Assembly: GCA_016785225.1 (NCBI GenBank)
Contig: JAFBJZ010000831.1
Location: forward strand, 4,598,001 to 4,662,000
DNA: 64,000 nt
Origin: Psettodes erumei
Taxonomy: Eukaryota; Chordata; Actinopteri; Pleuronectiformes; Psettodidae
Direction of reading: 5' to 3'
Shown: positions 25,901 through 38,925 of the stretch, piece by piece
Numbering within the stretch: position 1 is the stretch's first letter
How the letters are laid out: every line of letters begins with the position of its first letter
Position numbers and translations under genes: made by a program
The notes under the pieces: generated by a model
The model's input: the letters and a program-made list of their open reading frames with translations, nothing else
Told to the model about the DNA's origin: nothing
Databases searched by the model: none

Positions 25901-27820
25901 CCGCACCTTCTCATCCCAGCAGACTCTGGTGAATCAGCAACTGTTGCCCGTGGGGTAAAGAAAGCTGATCCTGTGTGTTACAAGGAATCAAGAATTTTCA
26001 TCACACTTTCTTTTCATGTTAACACTTAAACTAATAGCTTCAATGAAGAATTCACACACTGAAAAATAAGTGCTTTCTTCCAGATGCAGTCACCCCCTCC
26101 ACATTTCATTGAAACTTACTGGAAAACGCCTAGAGAAATGTCAGTGATATCTTCAGGATGGTTAACCATGATAGCGCCCCCTCCCCCAGACTGCCTGCCT
26201 GCCTGCCCACTGTTTCCAGTGCAAGTGCTCTCCATTTGTCTCCATGGATCAAATGTCCTGGCGACTGCTCTGTGTTGATCAGCGAGCCTCCTTATAAGGT
26301 CTGAGCAGAGAGAGCAAAGCCTTGAGAGAGCCTTACCAGCCCTTTCCCTTTATTTACACAGACACGGTGCTCACAAGCATGGAAAATCCACCCTATCAGA
26401 CTTTCTCCATGAGCTCCAGGAATATCTTTATTGGCGAGTACTCCCTAATGTGGCACAACCAGGCGCTGCAATCTTATTCTTTGTCCTCTCAGTTTTGTAG
26501 CAGGAGATGGATATGAGTTACGCAAAGTGTGAAGTGTGAATATTTTCGCTGCCACTCCACAAAAAAGGCTGATAATGTATGTGTGTGGTTCAGTATTCCA
26601 GCCCTATATAAAATGGTAAATGCCTGGCCTGTTGCCAAACAGCATGGAAAGTCTTCCATCTATGAGACTGCTTTTATTTCATATCCCTTAAACTTACAGA
26701 TACATTCACAGGTCGTTACAGCACAGATCAAAATTCATATTATAGCTAATGCAGAAACGACACTGTCCCCCATAGCATGTGAAACAGGAATTTCCTGTGC
26801 CAGAGGGCTGTTAACCTGAATCTTAGGGTTAATCTGTCTGGAAAACGGTAATATGACTTTTTTCTGCATAGATTTGAACATGTGACTGGTTGAGTAAACA
26901 TGTATTCAGGGAGGGCCTTGTGTGAACAGTACCTGCATTCAGTCCTGCAGTCTCCCCTAGTCCCTTTAAACCACTTGCTACAACACGTGGTAACATGGCT
27001 TTGTATGTAATTTATTCCAGAGAGTGTTTTAAGATGAGTTTTAAAGTTTAAACAAACCTTTTTTAATGCAAAACATACAAGGGGTATTTGAATTCCTTTT
27101 GTTTTCTCCCACAGCTGCTATTGATTTTTATTTTTCTTTGTCTTATTTTTTTATCAGCCAGACATTTTTCAAAATCCTCTCCAGATAGTTTAACATGCTT
27201 AAAGGATCAAACATGCTTAGTTTATTAGTAAACCACTAATGGAACTTAAGATATTGGGATTGTGTGGCTTTGTTGCAGTAGCAGCTCATTGGCCAGAACT
27301 TTACATTTTGATTATCACAAGTTCCAGTCTAGCCCCAGCCAATTAAATATGATGTATGGTTTTATGTTGAGACGAGTACTGGCTCTCAGGAAACGCACAT
27401 CCATCAAGCTAAACAACATGCTCATTTACCATTTAGGCTGAAGACTGGGTCACTCTGATTGGCTGCTGTGCTGAGACAACGTAATTTTGACGTGTGAGAG
27501 GCATGTTGTTGTTATTGTAATGGGGTCTCAAGTTGCTTTTAACTGAAAGGCTCTTAACGTGCCACCATTTTTTTCCTTCAAATTTAAGTTCATGTTTTCT
27601 TTGACCCTTTGCAACATTTTGTGTCGCATTCCCTTCTTCTTCCCTGTGTGCACAGCACTTCTTTGTCAGAGACTGAATTCTTCCGCCTGGACTCTATCAG
27701 GATCGTCTCCCCAGGTTAATTCAGCCTTCATTTCAATCCCCATTGTGAATCACCTGCTCTTATGGAGTCTCACATAACCAGACATGTAGAATCATCACCA
27801 TTCATGTAGTTACATGTAGG

Positions 27821-27851
27821 GGTGTGTGTGTCTGTGTGTGTGTGTGTGTGT
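27821..27851. repeat. (TG)n microsatellite
   Basis: A TG tract with one TCTG interruption, running into a run of G at 27852-27859. Confidence 0.9.
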
Positions 27852-28233
27852 GGGGGGGGTGCTTGGGAGAAAGGGAGAGACTTCAAAAATCTGATCAAAC
27901 ACTGTGCAACATGCTTTGCCAACACTTACCATCATTATGGACTTTCCAGTGAAACAAATTTGAATTGATGGACAGACCTCCATTCTCAGTATCCCATACA
28001 AGAGTCCTAACTGTGAGCTTTCCAACAAATTTTAATGGATATCGAAACAGGGTCAACATCTTAACGAAATCAGTGAAGCCAGACAAATGTATTCCATGTC
28101 CCAAAGGTGAATTATCATGACTAGGATGTTTGTCTGCACTGTGGAGACTTGCCTTGGCTGCTGAGCTACAGGTCTCAGACGTGCAGTTATACAGATAATG
28201 AGGGAGTGGAGCCGGACAAGGGGGGACAATCAG

Positions 28234-28236
<3 letters not shown>

Positions 28237-28270
<34 letters not shown>
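28237..28270. repeat. (TG)n microsatellite
   Basis: An uninterrupted TG tract of about 17 units, one of three such tracts between 27.8 and 28.5 kb. Confidence 0.95.
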
Positions 28271-28271
<1 letters not shown>

Positions 28272-28452
28272 ATGACACTGTGTGAGCACTGAGTCAGTGC
28301 GTCAAACCAGCGTCAAGGCTGCGGGACAATAACGACTACTGCAACCGACAGCAGCCTTTAGCGGTCAACACACCTTAATGAATGCATGCAAGGAGGCACA
28401 GAAGCTTCAACAGCCAAAGTGGCAATGGACTATGCCCATAAACCTAGGTAGG

Positions 28453-28453
<1 letters not shown>

Positions 28454-28486
<33 letters not shown>
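28454..28486. repeat. (GT)n microsatellite
   Basis: A GT tract of about 15 units ending in GTATGTAG. Confidence 0.95.
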
Positions 28487-28488
<2 letters not shown>

Positions 28489-28699
28489 AGGATCATTGAC
28501 AAGGATGGAAAAAGCTGAACACATCCATTAAAACACCTACAAGCTGCTTTCCATTACAAAGAATCCCTCTGCTTTGAGTCTGACTTTTATGAAGGCGAGT
28601 TTACGAGCCACTTGTGAATGTACTTTGATTCGTTAATGTGGGGTAAACCTGTTAGGAAATGCGTGCATGCTTCTTTGTCTATTTGTTAGCTAGTAAAAT

Positions 28700-28753
28700 C
28701 AGCCAGCCGGCCAGCCAGTTAGCCAGTCAGCCAACCAGCCAGCCAGGCAGGCA
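28700..28753. repeat. Imperfect GCCA tetranucleotide repeat
   Basis: Successive GCCA-type tetramers with point changes (GCCG, GTTA, GTCA, GGCA) over about 54 bases, indicating an ageing tetranucleotide microsatellite. Confidence 0.85.
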
Positions 28754-30271
28754 CTGAGCAAGGCCCTGGGGCAGTCAGGGTAATTACTAGCGAGTCATGA
28801 AGGCCAAATGAAATGTTTACTTTACCCCAGGGTCAGCAGGCGTTTGAGAGTGCTCTTCAAAAAGCATGACAAGATTTGCAATGGGCCACTTTGTTGTTGC
28901 TGTCCCTCTTTAAAAGATAATTGGCTTTTCACCATAGCTGTGTTCGAAAGCTTTCCTACACTGCATGCACACCTTTGACTATTGGAGATTAATGCTGCTG
29001 TGGATTCAAGAAGCTGTTTTTGTCATGTAGCGAGAAATACTTTCTTGCTTTGCTGTGACTTAGTCACCTAAAGCTTCCTGTCTTTGCTGTTAATTATCCT
29101 GTGTTGTGATTTTAGAATAATGGGCTGTAAATTATGTTCCAGGGACAGAACACAGGTAAACACTCTGCCATAAGCCATAAATGACTTTGTTTGACTATCC
29201 CACCCGTGCTCTATGTAAACCTCCCAAATCAGCTCTCTGAGTATGATCTCTAAGCATAACTGTCAGCTGCTGAGACTGTGGCCTGGCCCTGGGCTCTTGA
29301 CCCTTAACCCCCAGTCACAGAGTTCACTGAGTGGTGAAGCTCGTGGCTTTGAGGGCAGACCCTCCACAAGTAGTTGGGAACCAGGGGGATGTCTTAAGGG
29401 CCAAGGGGAGATATTAGCTTCTGTGCCCTTATGAGTCATGACCACACAGACCTCAGGACAATGACAACCTCAAGTCTGTCACATGTTCAGCACTGCTGAG
29501 GCTTTAATTGAGCCAACGCCGGGTTAAGGGTTTTTTAAAATCAGAACTCTAATACAAGTCCTCAAACTCATGCCCGTGCTTTAAATATTATCCTGTCAAG
29601 CATGGATACTTATTGACGAATCTGTAGGTTTATAATTTATGGGAGAATATTCTGTGGTAGCTGAAGCACAACTCCAGAAAAGCCTTCCTTCCTTATGACT
29701 TACGTAGCGTGTTCATCCAAGTTACAAGCACATAAAATTCTAAATAAATTTATTCTTAATTAAACTTGGTCAGTAAATAGCTTGTTCCACAAGAGCCGTG
29801 GAGTCATTGGGAGGGTGTCAGAATGATTTTGTTTCTTCGGCTGAGTTGCTGTTCTTGGCAGTAAACAACTGCTCATGTCCAAGCGAAAGTCTGTGCGGTC
29901 ATAATCATTTTCCCCCTTCACTCTGAGCTGGCGCTTTTGCCTTCAGCTTGTTTTCAACAAGTTTGTCCAACTTATGGAGCCAAGTGAATGTTTTGTAATG
30001 TATTCTTGTCAAATGGAGAAGTAACTTGTCTTCCACTGCTCGCTGGTGATGTTTCCTTTCTCCGGGCCCAAAATTTGACATAATTTTTGGATGTGTCACT
30101 GTGCATGGTGCATATCCTGGTGTGTGGGAAGGTTTCAGCTTTTATGAGTTACATTATCTGCTATGTATCTTTCTATCTGCTCATATGGAAGGATGTGAGT
30201 CACTGTTGCCATTGCAAACATTGAAATGATTGGATTAAATAAATAGGGGTTAGATCAGCCCCCCACCCCCA

Positions 30272-30300
30272 AACACACACACACACACACACAAACACAA
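30272..30300. repeat. (CA)n microsatellite
   Basis: A CA tract preceded by a C-rich run. It creates the low-complexity tail of spurious minus-strand reading frames here. Confidence 0.9.
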
Positions 30301-30479
30301 AGGAAAGATAGGATCTGTTTCCACTGGGTAAGGTATAGGGGATGGCAGCGTGATGGCACAGTAGCAACCAGTTTAGGGATTTCATATGAAAGCCCCCTCT
30401 TGTTGGCCTTCCTGCTGTCCAAAATCCATGTGACAAAGATCTCTGTTGGGATAGCAGCACTGCTTCCCACCACAACAAA

Positions 30480-31010
30480 GCACCCCGGGGCCCTCCTGGT
30501 TAAAGGCGAACGCTGCAGCACAAACTATGCCAGCAAATATCCGCTGGAAACCGAGCTGTGAATCATATCAAGATTCTACAAAGACCAGAATGTATTGGAG
30601 TTCTCCAATTTGGACTTTTTAATGTTCTGTAGCAGAGTTACCAGGCTCAAGCTTGGGTGAAAAACCACTGGAAAGTAGAGGCGAGACTCGTCGAAGAAGA
30701 CATATGTTGTGTAAGTTTAAGGTCTATCGGACCCGTGGCCTCTGGTAACCTGCTACCGGGGACAGTGGAGATTTGTTCAGCTCATCCACAAATCACACCA
30801 TCAGTGAGAGGAAACGGAACAGGCAGAGTTGTTTTGAAAGCCTGCCCTGTTCAGGGCTGTCTGTGTGGTGCTAGAATCTCAGCTCCTCGTCAGTACAGCA
30901 CATCTCTTTGGTATGAGGTCGTCCGCGGGATCCGGGGTGCCATAGGGGCAACTACCACTACCACGAGACAGACAGTCGTGCATGCTCCCGGCAACGAGAT
31001 ATGCAGAGGC
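30480..31010. other. Isolated CpG-rich segment of unknown role
   Basis: About 20 CpG dinucleotides lie in some 530 bases, clearly denser than the surrounding gene-free sequence, with clusters at 30676-30690 and 30917-30990. TTGT|GTAAGT at about 30712 is a donor-like site. A 119-codon plus-strand frame (30657-31016) spans it but shows no recognisable domain. It could be an unmethylated regulatory island, an alternative distal first exon, or a young insertion whose CpGs have not decayed. I cannot choose between these. Confidence 0.4.
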
Positions 31011-33095
31011 ATTTAGCCTTTCATCAAACCAGCAATCACTTTAAATCATTTAGTAAATATGCTCGTATAACACAAACACATGACCACACAGTCCTGATGA
31101 GTTTGACTTCCCTTTAACCCGCAAAACTTTCATTTGTTGAGAGGAATGATGATTAAACTGCTCTATTTCTGAATGATTTGATGCAAACATCTTTGTCTCA
31201 ATCCAAGAAGACTAATGCAAGTGAAATAGATTGATTCACTTATGTAATTTAATGGTTTTAAAGAAACTGAAGAAGTGAAGAGTTAAAATCTTATTGGAAA
31301 ATTATTGTTGATGTGACCAGCATAAATTAGAAATATCAAACAAGATTTGAGAAATCTCTGGCTGCCTTGAATGTCTGTAACAAATCTCACTGTGATTAAT
31401 CCAAGAGTGTTGAAATATTTCAGTAGTGGATCTACTGACCAACAGACCGCCATTGTTATACTTGGAGTCACACAACTAGTATAGTCTACAACCAGGTCAC
31501 ATTGGATAGTCAGATTTGTGATACCATAACTGACAGGGAATAATGCTGCCGGCCCAAATAAACACACAATCTCAAAGGTATTGTGCATGAGGTGGATCAA
31601 GTGTGCAGTTTCCTTGCTGTTGTTAGCATACAGTCCAATTTGAAGACATCAAACTGACTAAGTACAAACTAAAACTGAGGATGATGCTCAATTTGAATAT
31701 TAAACATCAAAATAGAAGAACCATGGCTCATGATCTGAAGTCTTTCTGGGCGCAATCCAGAAACATAGATAGAAGTAACAGTGACAGAATTTCACCATGA
31801 ACAATGAGATCCAAAATTCCAATTTAGAACCAGATCTCAAATCACAACAAAATGACAAGGGTAATTGCAGGCAATAATAAAGGCTGGTACAGTTTGCTGA
31901 GGGCAGAAGGTGCTCAGCCAAGTCTGATTCCGGTAACAGGGCTGTGAGATGACATAACACGTTCAGCTCAAAACCATCTGCACAACTGATGGCCAGACTC
32001 AGGATGTGCCAGAGCATGCCAACTGCTTCCTGTCTGCTGCCCAGTACCAGAATGTCAGAAAAATGTCATTTAGTTCAAAAGAAAAGGCCATCAAAGAATC
32101 ATTAGCATCAGCGTAGAATAACAGTGTTCAGCCAGGTTTGATGAAACCGTTGTGTGTTTGTGCTTACATAGCAGTTGGTTGTGGTGTGGTGGTCCTATAG
32201 CTTTACACTGATGGCAGTGGTTGAAATCCTCACCCCAGGTTGTCTGTCCTGAAAACTGCTTCTTGGAAAAAGCGTGTAACTTGGGGAAGGATCAAACTGA
32301 GGGCGAGCTGCCTAATGAAAAGCTAATAAATGAATGTGTGTTCTGGAGGAAGTCTTGAGTGTCTTCTATCAAGGCTGCACTCTGATCAGGAATGTGAGTT
32401 CACTTCCTTACCTTCTGTATGTGACTGTAATTACAGGCCTTGATATTTCCTGTTCCAGTCCACAGTGCTAACAGAGCGATAGGGCCCCTCTGTGAGTAAA
32501 AAAGAGAATCATGTTCAAACAGCTATTTTCAGTACTAATGGCCAAGATAAATGTAGATTTCTGTGATAAACGAAGGATTAGGAAATATGTGTTTAATAAA
32601 GGTCCACCTCCAGTTTGTTTACTTGTCCTCCATGCCAGAACAATTTAGTGCAAAAGACGAAACGGTGCATATTTTTGGGGCTATGTGCATAATTGAAAAA
32701 TGCTGCGTATCAAATGAACAGCCACAATCCAGGTGTGTGTAAAAGTAAATGCTAGCACTTTTTTTTGCTGGAATGCAGAGACTTGAGAAAACATTTTTTC
32801 TGTGCACCTAGCGAAGGTGGGGGAATGAAAACAACATGGAATGAATGCAGGGCCTCAGAGCACCGTGTCCGGCATGTGCTGACGAGAGCCAGAGACCAGA
32901 CCTAATCCACACTCTGGGTTCGAACGAACACAAGCGCATGCATACATGCAGAAAAAATGCCTGCTCATGCACAAACACCAGAGAAAACTACTGATGTTGC
33001 TCAAAACTAGTGAGATGGCAGAAGGGAGAACAAAATGTGACCCAATTTTTTAAATCATTTGCTAATTACCCAATGAGGCAGTTGACTGTATCCAG
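31011..33095. other. Gene-free stretch
   Basis: No recognisable gene. At about 32.18-32.25 kb a GGTTGAAATCC word resembles a tRNA B box in a possible decayed SINE, but this is too weak to call on its own. Confidence 0.55.
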
Positions 33096-33270
33096 GAATG
33101 GAATGTAAGCAAGTACATTTACAGATGACTATATTTAAGTATAACTTTGAGGTACTTTACTTTTACTGAAGATTTTGAATGCAGGACTTATACTTATGAG
33201 ACTTATGAGTAAAGTTTTTCTTATACTACTGATTTTAACTAAACATATCTAAATACTTACAATGCCAACT
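33096..33270 (+). mobile_element. Decayed dispersed fish repeat (terminal fragment)
   Basis: AAGCAAGTACATTTAC, TTTGAGGTACTTTACTTTTA, ATGCAGGACTTATACTTA and a following GAGTAAAG-type word follow the order of the end of a repeat I remember as abundant in spiny-rayed fish, in which AGTAC-rich words recur. The fragment near 7.6 kb appears to be from an internal part of the same family. There is no coding capacity. The identification is from memory. Confidence 0.6.
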
Positions 33271-36200
33271 GTGTTCAGTCAGGTGAGTATTTACACCAAA
33301 ATACTAGTAATACTAAAGTATTGATGTTCTGTGTGGAACTAAAAAGATGAGTTTGAACATTTTTCCCACGTCTTTCCCACTAAACATCTGCTGATAGTTT
33401 AGTGGTTTAGAAAGCATTCCAGCAAGGTGATGCTTGGATGATGACACATGAGGAACAGGAATATCCTTTGTTTCTGCAGGATGAAGTCATGAAATCACTC
33501 CTCCAACATTTTGCACCTCAGAGGACCAGGCAAGTGTATATCAGTTACAGGCTACTGTTAAATGCCCCAGACTCCAAATAAATTGTCATGTGGTGTGTAA
33601 CACTCACAAAAACCAACTTTTAATTTGATCAGACTGCTTGCTCTGTGCGGGCCTTTTAAATAGTTTCTCTCATTGGCAGCCTGACTCTCTGGGATAAGCT
33701 ATAGTGCTGCGGTACATTAGACATAAGACCCTGCAGGACCAGAGGCCATAAAGCATTCTCTTTATTCATCATACAAAGCTGTCCTGGGGTATGAGTGGGA
33801 GCTCTAGCCAGACTGCAAGCATGCTGGCCGGTTTTAAGTCATGGATCCTCCTCTCTCAACTTCTGCACATGCAAAATTTTCAGATTAACTATTTGGCATG
33901 CAGTTTATGATAACCTGATGGAGAACTGAGGATGTATTGTTCAGTTTTTCATCTTGGTAACAGTGCATCTTAAGCATAGTTTTTCCTGTATTTTCTAACC
34001 ATGAATATCATCTGTTTCTTGATCCCATGTGTTGGAGAAGCTCCCCCTGTTTTGCTTTCAGCATAATGTGATTGCTCGTGTTTCCAAAATGAAGCAGTAA
34101 AAGTAACTGACTCGCCCCATTTCAATCACTGAGCAGTTCATTAAAAACCCTCCCTCACATGGATACACAGGGAATTCCTCTCCTCTGAGTTCTGTTGTGA
34201 CCTAAATAGAAGACCACACCTTCAAAAATGGAAACATGAGCTTTACAGAGTACATGTAGGAAAAGTATATTCCTCAAAGTGAAACCATATGACTCAATCC
34301 CTTGCTATGTTGGTAGTTGCAGCATTGCCAATCTGGGGGAAAGGTGTTGGAACAGAAACATTCTCAGCACACAGCTGACTGAAAGTTTATTACTGTCTTC
34401 AAACATTTATTGCAGAGCCACACGGTTCTTTTTGCTTCTTTGCAGTTGGTGATACAGTATCCCCAGATCCCAGTGTGGGGAGAGATTGGGCAAAAATGGT
34501 AGTCTGAATCCATTCACAGCCACAGGTTGCTGTGTTTATACAGTTGACAAAGACACTGAAAGACTACTGTCAAACCCTCTAGAGGGGAAAAGCTAAGTTC
34601 AGCTATTGCTCAACCAGAACATGATCCTGTGCAAAATCAAAATCTCTGCCCATAGTCCGAGGGCATGTGTGTCTCCATTTTTTTTTAAAAATGCTTTGCT
34701 GACAGTGGTAGGAATATTGAATATATAATGCTATTATACAAAATATCTAATAGTTCAGTATTTTGGGGGAAATTTGTTTATTTGCTTTCTTGCAGAATGA
34801 TGATGATCAAAATGAACACATGCATATTTCATCTGTCTGACAGAAGCAGTTTAGTTTATGAATTTCTCTTCATGAATTTTAAGCCTGCAGCACCAAAATA
34901 AGTGAGGAAGCTGAATTTATTCAGTATTTTAGGTGCATCCCCTCCATTGTTGTGCACATGCACCAGTGCATTTGGGAACAATTGAGTCTGTAGTTTCCTG
35001 TGACAGTCTGTCTTTTACAAGTCTCTTGCCATTACTCATCGGTGGCATTCAATTTGTCATCCAAATGAATGTATTAATCTATTAATGTCTGGCTGCAGAT
35101 GCTGCACAGCCCCCTGAGCAGAGACTGCCTGTTCTCCCGCTCAAAGTAGATGTCCCTTATCACAGCTCGCTGATCTCACATCCATTAAGATACACCATCT
35201 GCACTGCAACATCTCTTATTTCATCCAGGTTTCCCCTCCAGGGTCTCACCGGACACTTTTTGAGGGAGGATTTTTTTGACAGGGAACAAGATGATGAGCC
35301 TGCTTGCCCTCTGAGGATTTTTTTTTATTACTACTCTTTTTGTTCAGCTATGTCATGTGTAGCTTATTTAACTTTGGAGTACTGTGATGCCATTGTTTGC
35401 AGCAGCAAATATGTGAATGTCTCACTGGCTGGGTATGAGAATCACCACATACTGTGTCTGCACCAGATCCATTCACCTTCCATTGCTTGTGCGAACAGCT
35501 GAGTTGTCAGGGGAGGATGGATGGGCCCAGGGCCTCCACATGTCAAAAGCAGAAGTTACTGTAGCGTGGAGACTGGGAGCTTTTGGTACACCCTCAGCTG
35601 ACCCACACCCTCAACACCCCCCCACCACCACCTCCCATCCCGCTCCTCCCAGCACCATCAACTCCAGCCAAAGTCCCAGACACAGGCAGAGGGTGTGGGT
35701 TGTTTGGATACGGCTGATGGACGGGCCGCAGGCTCAGACAAAATCAGATGGGATGAAGCATGGTCCAGGACCCCTCCCTCCACAAAACAAAACAAAGAAA
35801 CCCTCCTTTGGTTGTGCCCTGATAGAAGAATAATGTGTTATTCTGCTTGATTATTATGATTTCCTCCAAGGATGATTCCGTTTTGGCACTTCTTTTTTTC
35901 TTCTCCATACCGTTATGGCACATAAAAGGAGAATGTTCCATATAATTCATGCTTCTTTCTTGCACCAGTTGGAGTGGTACTGACTGCTTGAGGGTTTGGA
36001 CCATTTTGGGTTATTTCAGCTGTGGTTTGTGCTCAAGCAAAAGGGTGTAAATCCTCAGAGCGTGAACCCAACATAAATCTGTACAGACTGTTAGACATGG
36101 TTGTGTTTCCAATTTGGCTTTATGACACTGTACACTTGATACATGTTTTGTATTTGATTATGGACAAGCAGAAATACTTTGCAGGGCCCGGCACAGCTGA

Positions 36201-38605
36201 GACTAATAAATTACATCTTATTAATTTATTGAAATAATCTAGGACTCATTTCTAGAGGCTAATATGCAGCTGGTATTTTTTGATGATTTGGTTGATTGCT
36301 CAGACTAAACAATATTACTTTTCTATTGTTTCCTTTGCAGTATGGCGCTGATTGTCTCATTTGAAGCTGTTTATTTAACAGTCTGCAGTCTAGTTTTTAG
36401 GATGATTTTTACAAATGACGGAGACTGATGCATTCATTTCACACACAGATACTCCTATTGTATATGTACACTATTGTCTGCCTCTCTTTTGTTCTCTCTA
36501 TCTCTCACTGTACACGCACACACTTGCACACACATGAGCAGAGGAGCCAGTCAGATGCCTACGTATGAGCGAGAGCGGTGAGGAAACAGTCTGCACAGTG
36601 ACTCATGTCTCTTCACAACACCGCTTCAATCCACTCATCATTGCATGTCTCATTCACAGTGACATCTGTCTGGCATTGTACTGCGGTAGTACCATAATAA
36701 CAGATTGAAACAGTCTCATTTTCCTCCAATGCCTTATTGTACTGTTCACCAGAGTTTAACTGCCCTGAGGGGAAGTCATGAATGAGCCGGTCATATTAGC
36801 TCAACACAACCCAGTCATCAGAGTGGTGGTGGGGTCAAAGGGTACAGATGACCCTGGCACAAGTCCCAGGAGGTGATGCAAAAGGACTGACTCTTAAATG
36901 GGATCAAGTATGGCAATTTACTGACTTCTTTCACCAACAATTCAATTTATATGTAAATTTGTATTGGTTCTTTACATATAAATATGTGCTGGAAACAAAT
37001 TTCAACCTAAGTACTGTAAGCATCTCTCTCTACTAATGGAGTAGAGAGGAAAAAAAACAGAGCAGTGGTGCTGTTACAAAACTGCTTTGTATTGAGGTAA
37101 AAGGATGCATGTAATGCAAAATGGGATGCAAAACAACTGACTTGACCTTTTGCACTTTATAATCATTTCGAGTATATACGGTGTATAAAAAAAACAGGGC
37201 ATGAAATTAATGTTCTATCCCACTTAGTGCTGGATCAAAAAGAACAAATAAAGTAAGTTTGTGCAGGTTTGAGTTTAGGAGTAGTGTTTCTCCTCAGGCA
37301 AGCTTAAAATGGAGTGATTTTCTTTATCTTTAAGACATGACTTTTCTTTGAAAATAATGTGCCTTTTGTTGAGATGGATATTTTTTGCAGTCTGATCCCC
37401 ACTTGGTCTGCTCTCAAGCTCTGGAATAAACCATTGCCTAATATAACCCAGAACAATATGTATGCCCTGACAAAGAATTATGCTCCTAGTCTACCCTGTA
37501 TTTATATCTTCATACTGACTTGGTCGTCACCACTGTCCAAATCAATTGCTGTTTCAGTGTTGGCTGGATGAAGATGATTTGTCTTCATCAAGGCTCAAAG
37601 TGCCTGTAGAAAATGTGAACACTTAAACAAGCCTCCTCCATCTGAGCGGTAGAGCACTCTCATTCTCCTTCTCGCAGGCATATTTTTTAAGTCTCATCCC
37701 ATTATGATGGTAACAGACTATATCCGCAATGATGGACACGGCTCTGACACTCCAGTTGTCCCCTTGTTGACCTGAAGGTGTAGTTTTGTGTGTAAACGAG
37801 CTGTGTGTCTGTGCGACTGTGTATCAGATCCATAGCCAAGGGACTGAAATGCCCTGTGCTTGAAGTGGGAAAAAGGAGGGTGATGACATGTCGCCAAGTC
37901 GATGTCGAGTGCTCGCATCACTCCACACCACGCTGATTGTGCAGGAGACAGTGAAGGAGTGTTGGGTTAAATTGATGGATAAGCACTTGAACGAGAGAAA
38001 GAGAAGCTGACAGGGATGTATACACAGAAGTTATGCTACGCCCCCTGAATGGCACCACCGTTTGTTCTCCTGATGGCTCCTCAGTTTGCTACAACTGATC
38101 TCAAAAGTGGGTGCTGCTTCTATTGTATGAGAGGCTTAGAAATGTCACAAGGTCGGTTACTCCTGATGGTTGATCCTACAGTTATGCAGTGTGTAATGTG
38201 GCAATGCAAGCAAAGAGTTGGTACCCATGTATGTCAAATCAGTTAAGATCAACTTTCCAAATTGACTTGCCTCAAAAAAACTTAAAATTTCTCTCTGAAC
38301 TATGAATCAACAGCACATTCTCCAGAGCGCAGCCTTTGTTCTGTTCAAGGCTGCAGTTCATGACTAATATTCAGTGTGGAAAAACTACAACCAGCATTTG
38401 ATTGATGTGTTTCATCAGATGTTCACAATCCATCAGTGTTTCCTGTGCCACATGCCATTTCCCCAGAAAACATTTACTCAGTTTTGTGCCACATGGCAGC
38501 ATTTTTAATTGAGTCATGATTATTATAACAGTGTTTGTCTCTGACACAGAAGAATGGCTGTTAATGGGCCAGCCTGACCCTTGAATCTGTGTCTGTGGTC
38601 AAGGT
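33271..38605. other. Long gene-free stretch
   Basis: No coding exon or RNA gene recognised. The 138-codon frame at 35417-35833 is proline- and histidine-rich because of a C-rich stretch and shows no domain. A tRNA-A-box-like word lies at about 37647 without a B box. Confidence 0.55.
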
Positions 38606-38925
38606 CTAATTGAGGTTGTGGGGACCTAAATCTGTTTATTCAGTTATGTTATGGGGACTTGTCTTCCTTTTTGGGACAAAAAATAAGTCCCATAAACATA
38701 ATTCATCACACATTAAGGTGAAGACATGTTTTTTAAGGTTTGGGTAAAGTTTTGGTTTAGGTTAGGGTTAGGATCAAGTTAAGAGTGGGGTAGGATTAGG
38801 CAAGTAGTGGTTATGGTTTATGATATAGAAAGTATCCAGGAAATGAACATAAGTCAAAGTAATTTCCTCTGAAGTCACTGAAATACAACTCTATGTGTAT
38901 GTGTGCCCCCACCTAAAATCCACAA
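38606..38925 (+). mobile_element. Dispersed fish repeat with GGGGAC-rich head and TTAGG-rich body
   Basis: GTTGTGGGGACCTAAATCTG, TTATGGGGACTTGTCTTCC, AAATAAGTCCCATAAAC, AGGTGAAGACATG, a TTTAGGTTAGGGTTAGG stretch, CCAGGAAATGAACATAAGTC and a final TGTGTATGTGTGCCCCCACC follow in order a non-coding repeat that I remember as very common in spiny-rayed fish genomes. The TTAGGG-like words belong to this repeat and are not telomeric. The copy appears near full length. Confidence 0.65.

Larger units (their letters stand above)
14501..27820. other. Long gene-free stretch
   Basis: No coding exon, RNA gene or intact mobile element was recognised. A CA microsatellite lies at 19893-19921 and a tRNA-like minus-strand fragment at about 16.6 kb, both listed separately. 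GC-richer blocks near 20.7-21.0 kb and 23.9-24.25 kb contain longer frames, but these have no domain signature and no flanking splice signals that I could trust. Confidence 0.55.

Noticed and set aside
30657..31016. The plus-strand frame contains VRGIRGAIG, resembling the N-terminus of AroH-type chorismate mutase
   Set aside because: The similarity is limited to about eight residues. The following residues are a threonine run, not the conserved continuation, and the frame ends soon after. I treat it as coincidence.
35417..35833. 138-codon Pro/His-rich frame
   Set aside because: Its composition comes from a C-rich stretch; there is no domain and no splice or start context.
37625..37680. GAGCGGTAGAGCAC resembles a tRNA D-arm
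   Set aside because: No B box, anticodon arm or acceptor stem follows, so it is not a tRNA gene.
38755..38780. TTAGGG-like words suggesting an interstitial telomere
   Set aside because: They are irregular and embedded in a recognised dispersed repeat.
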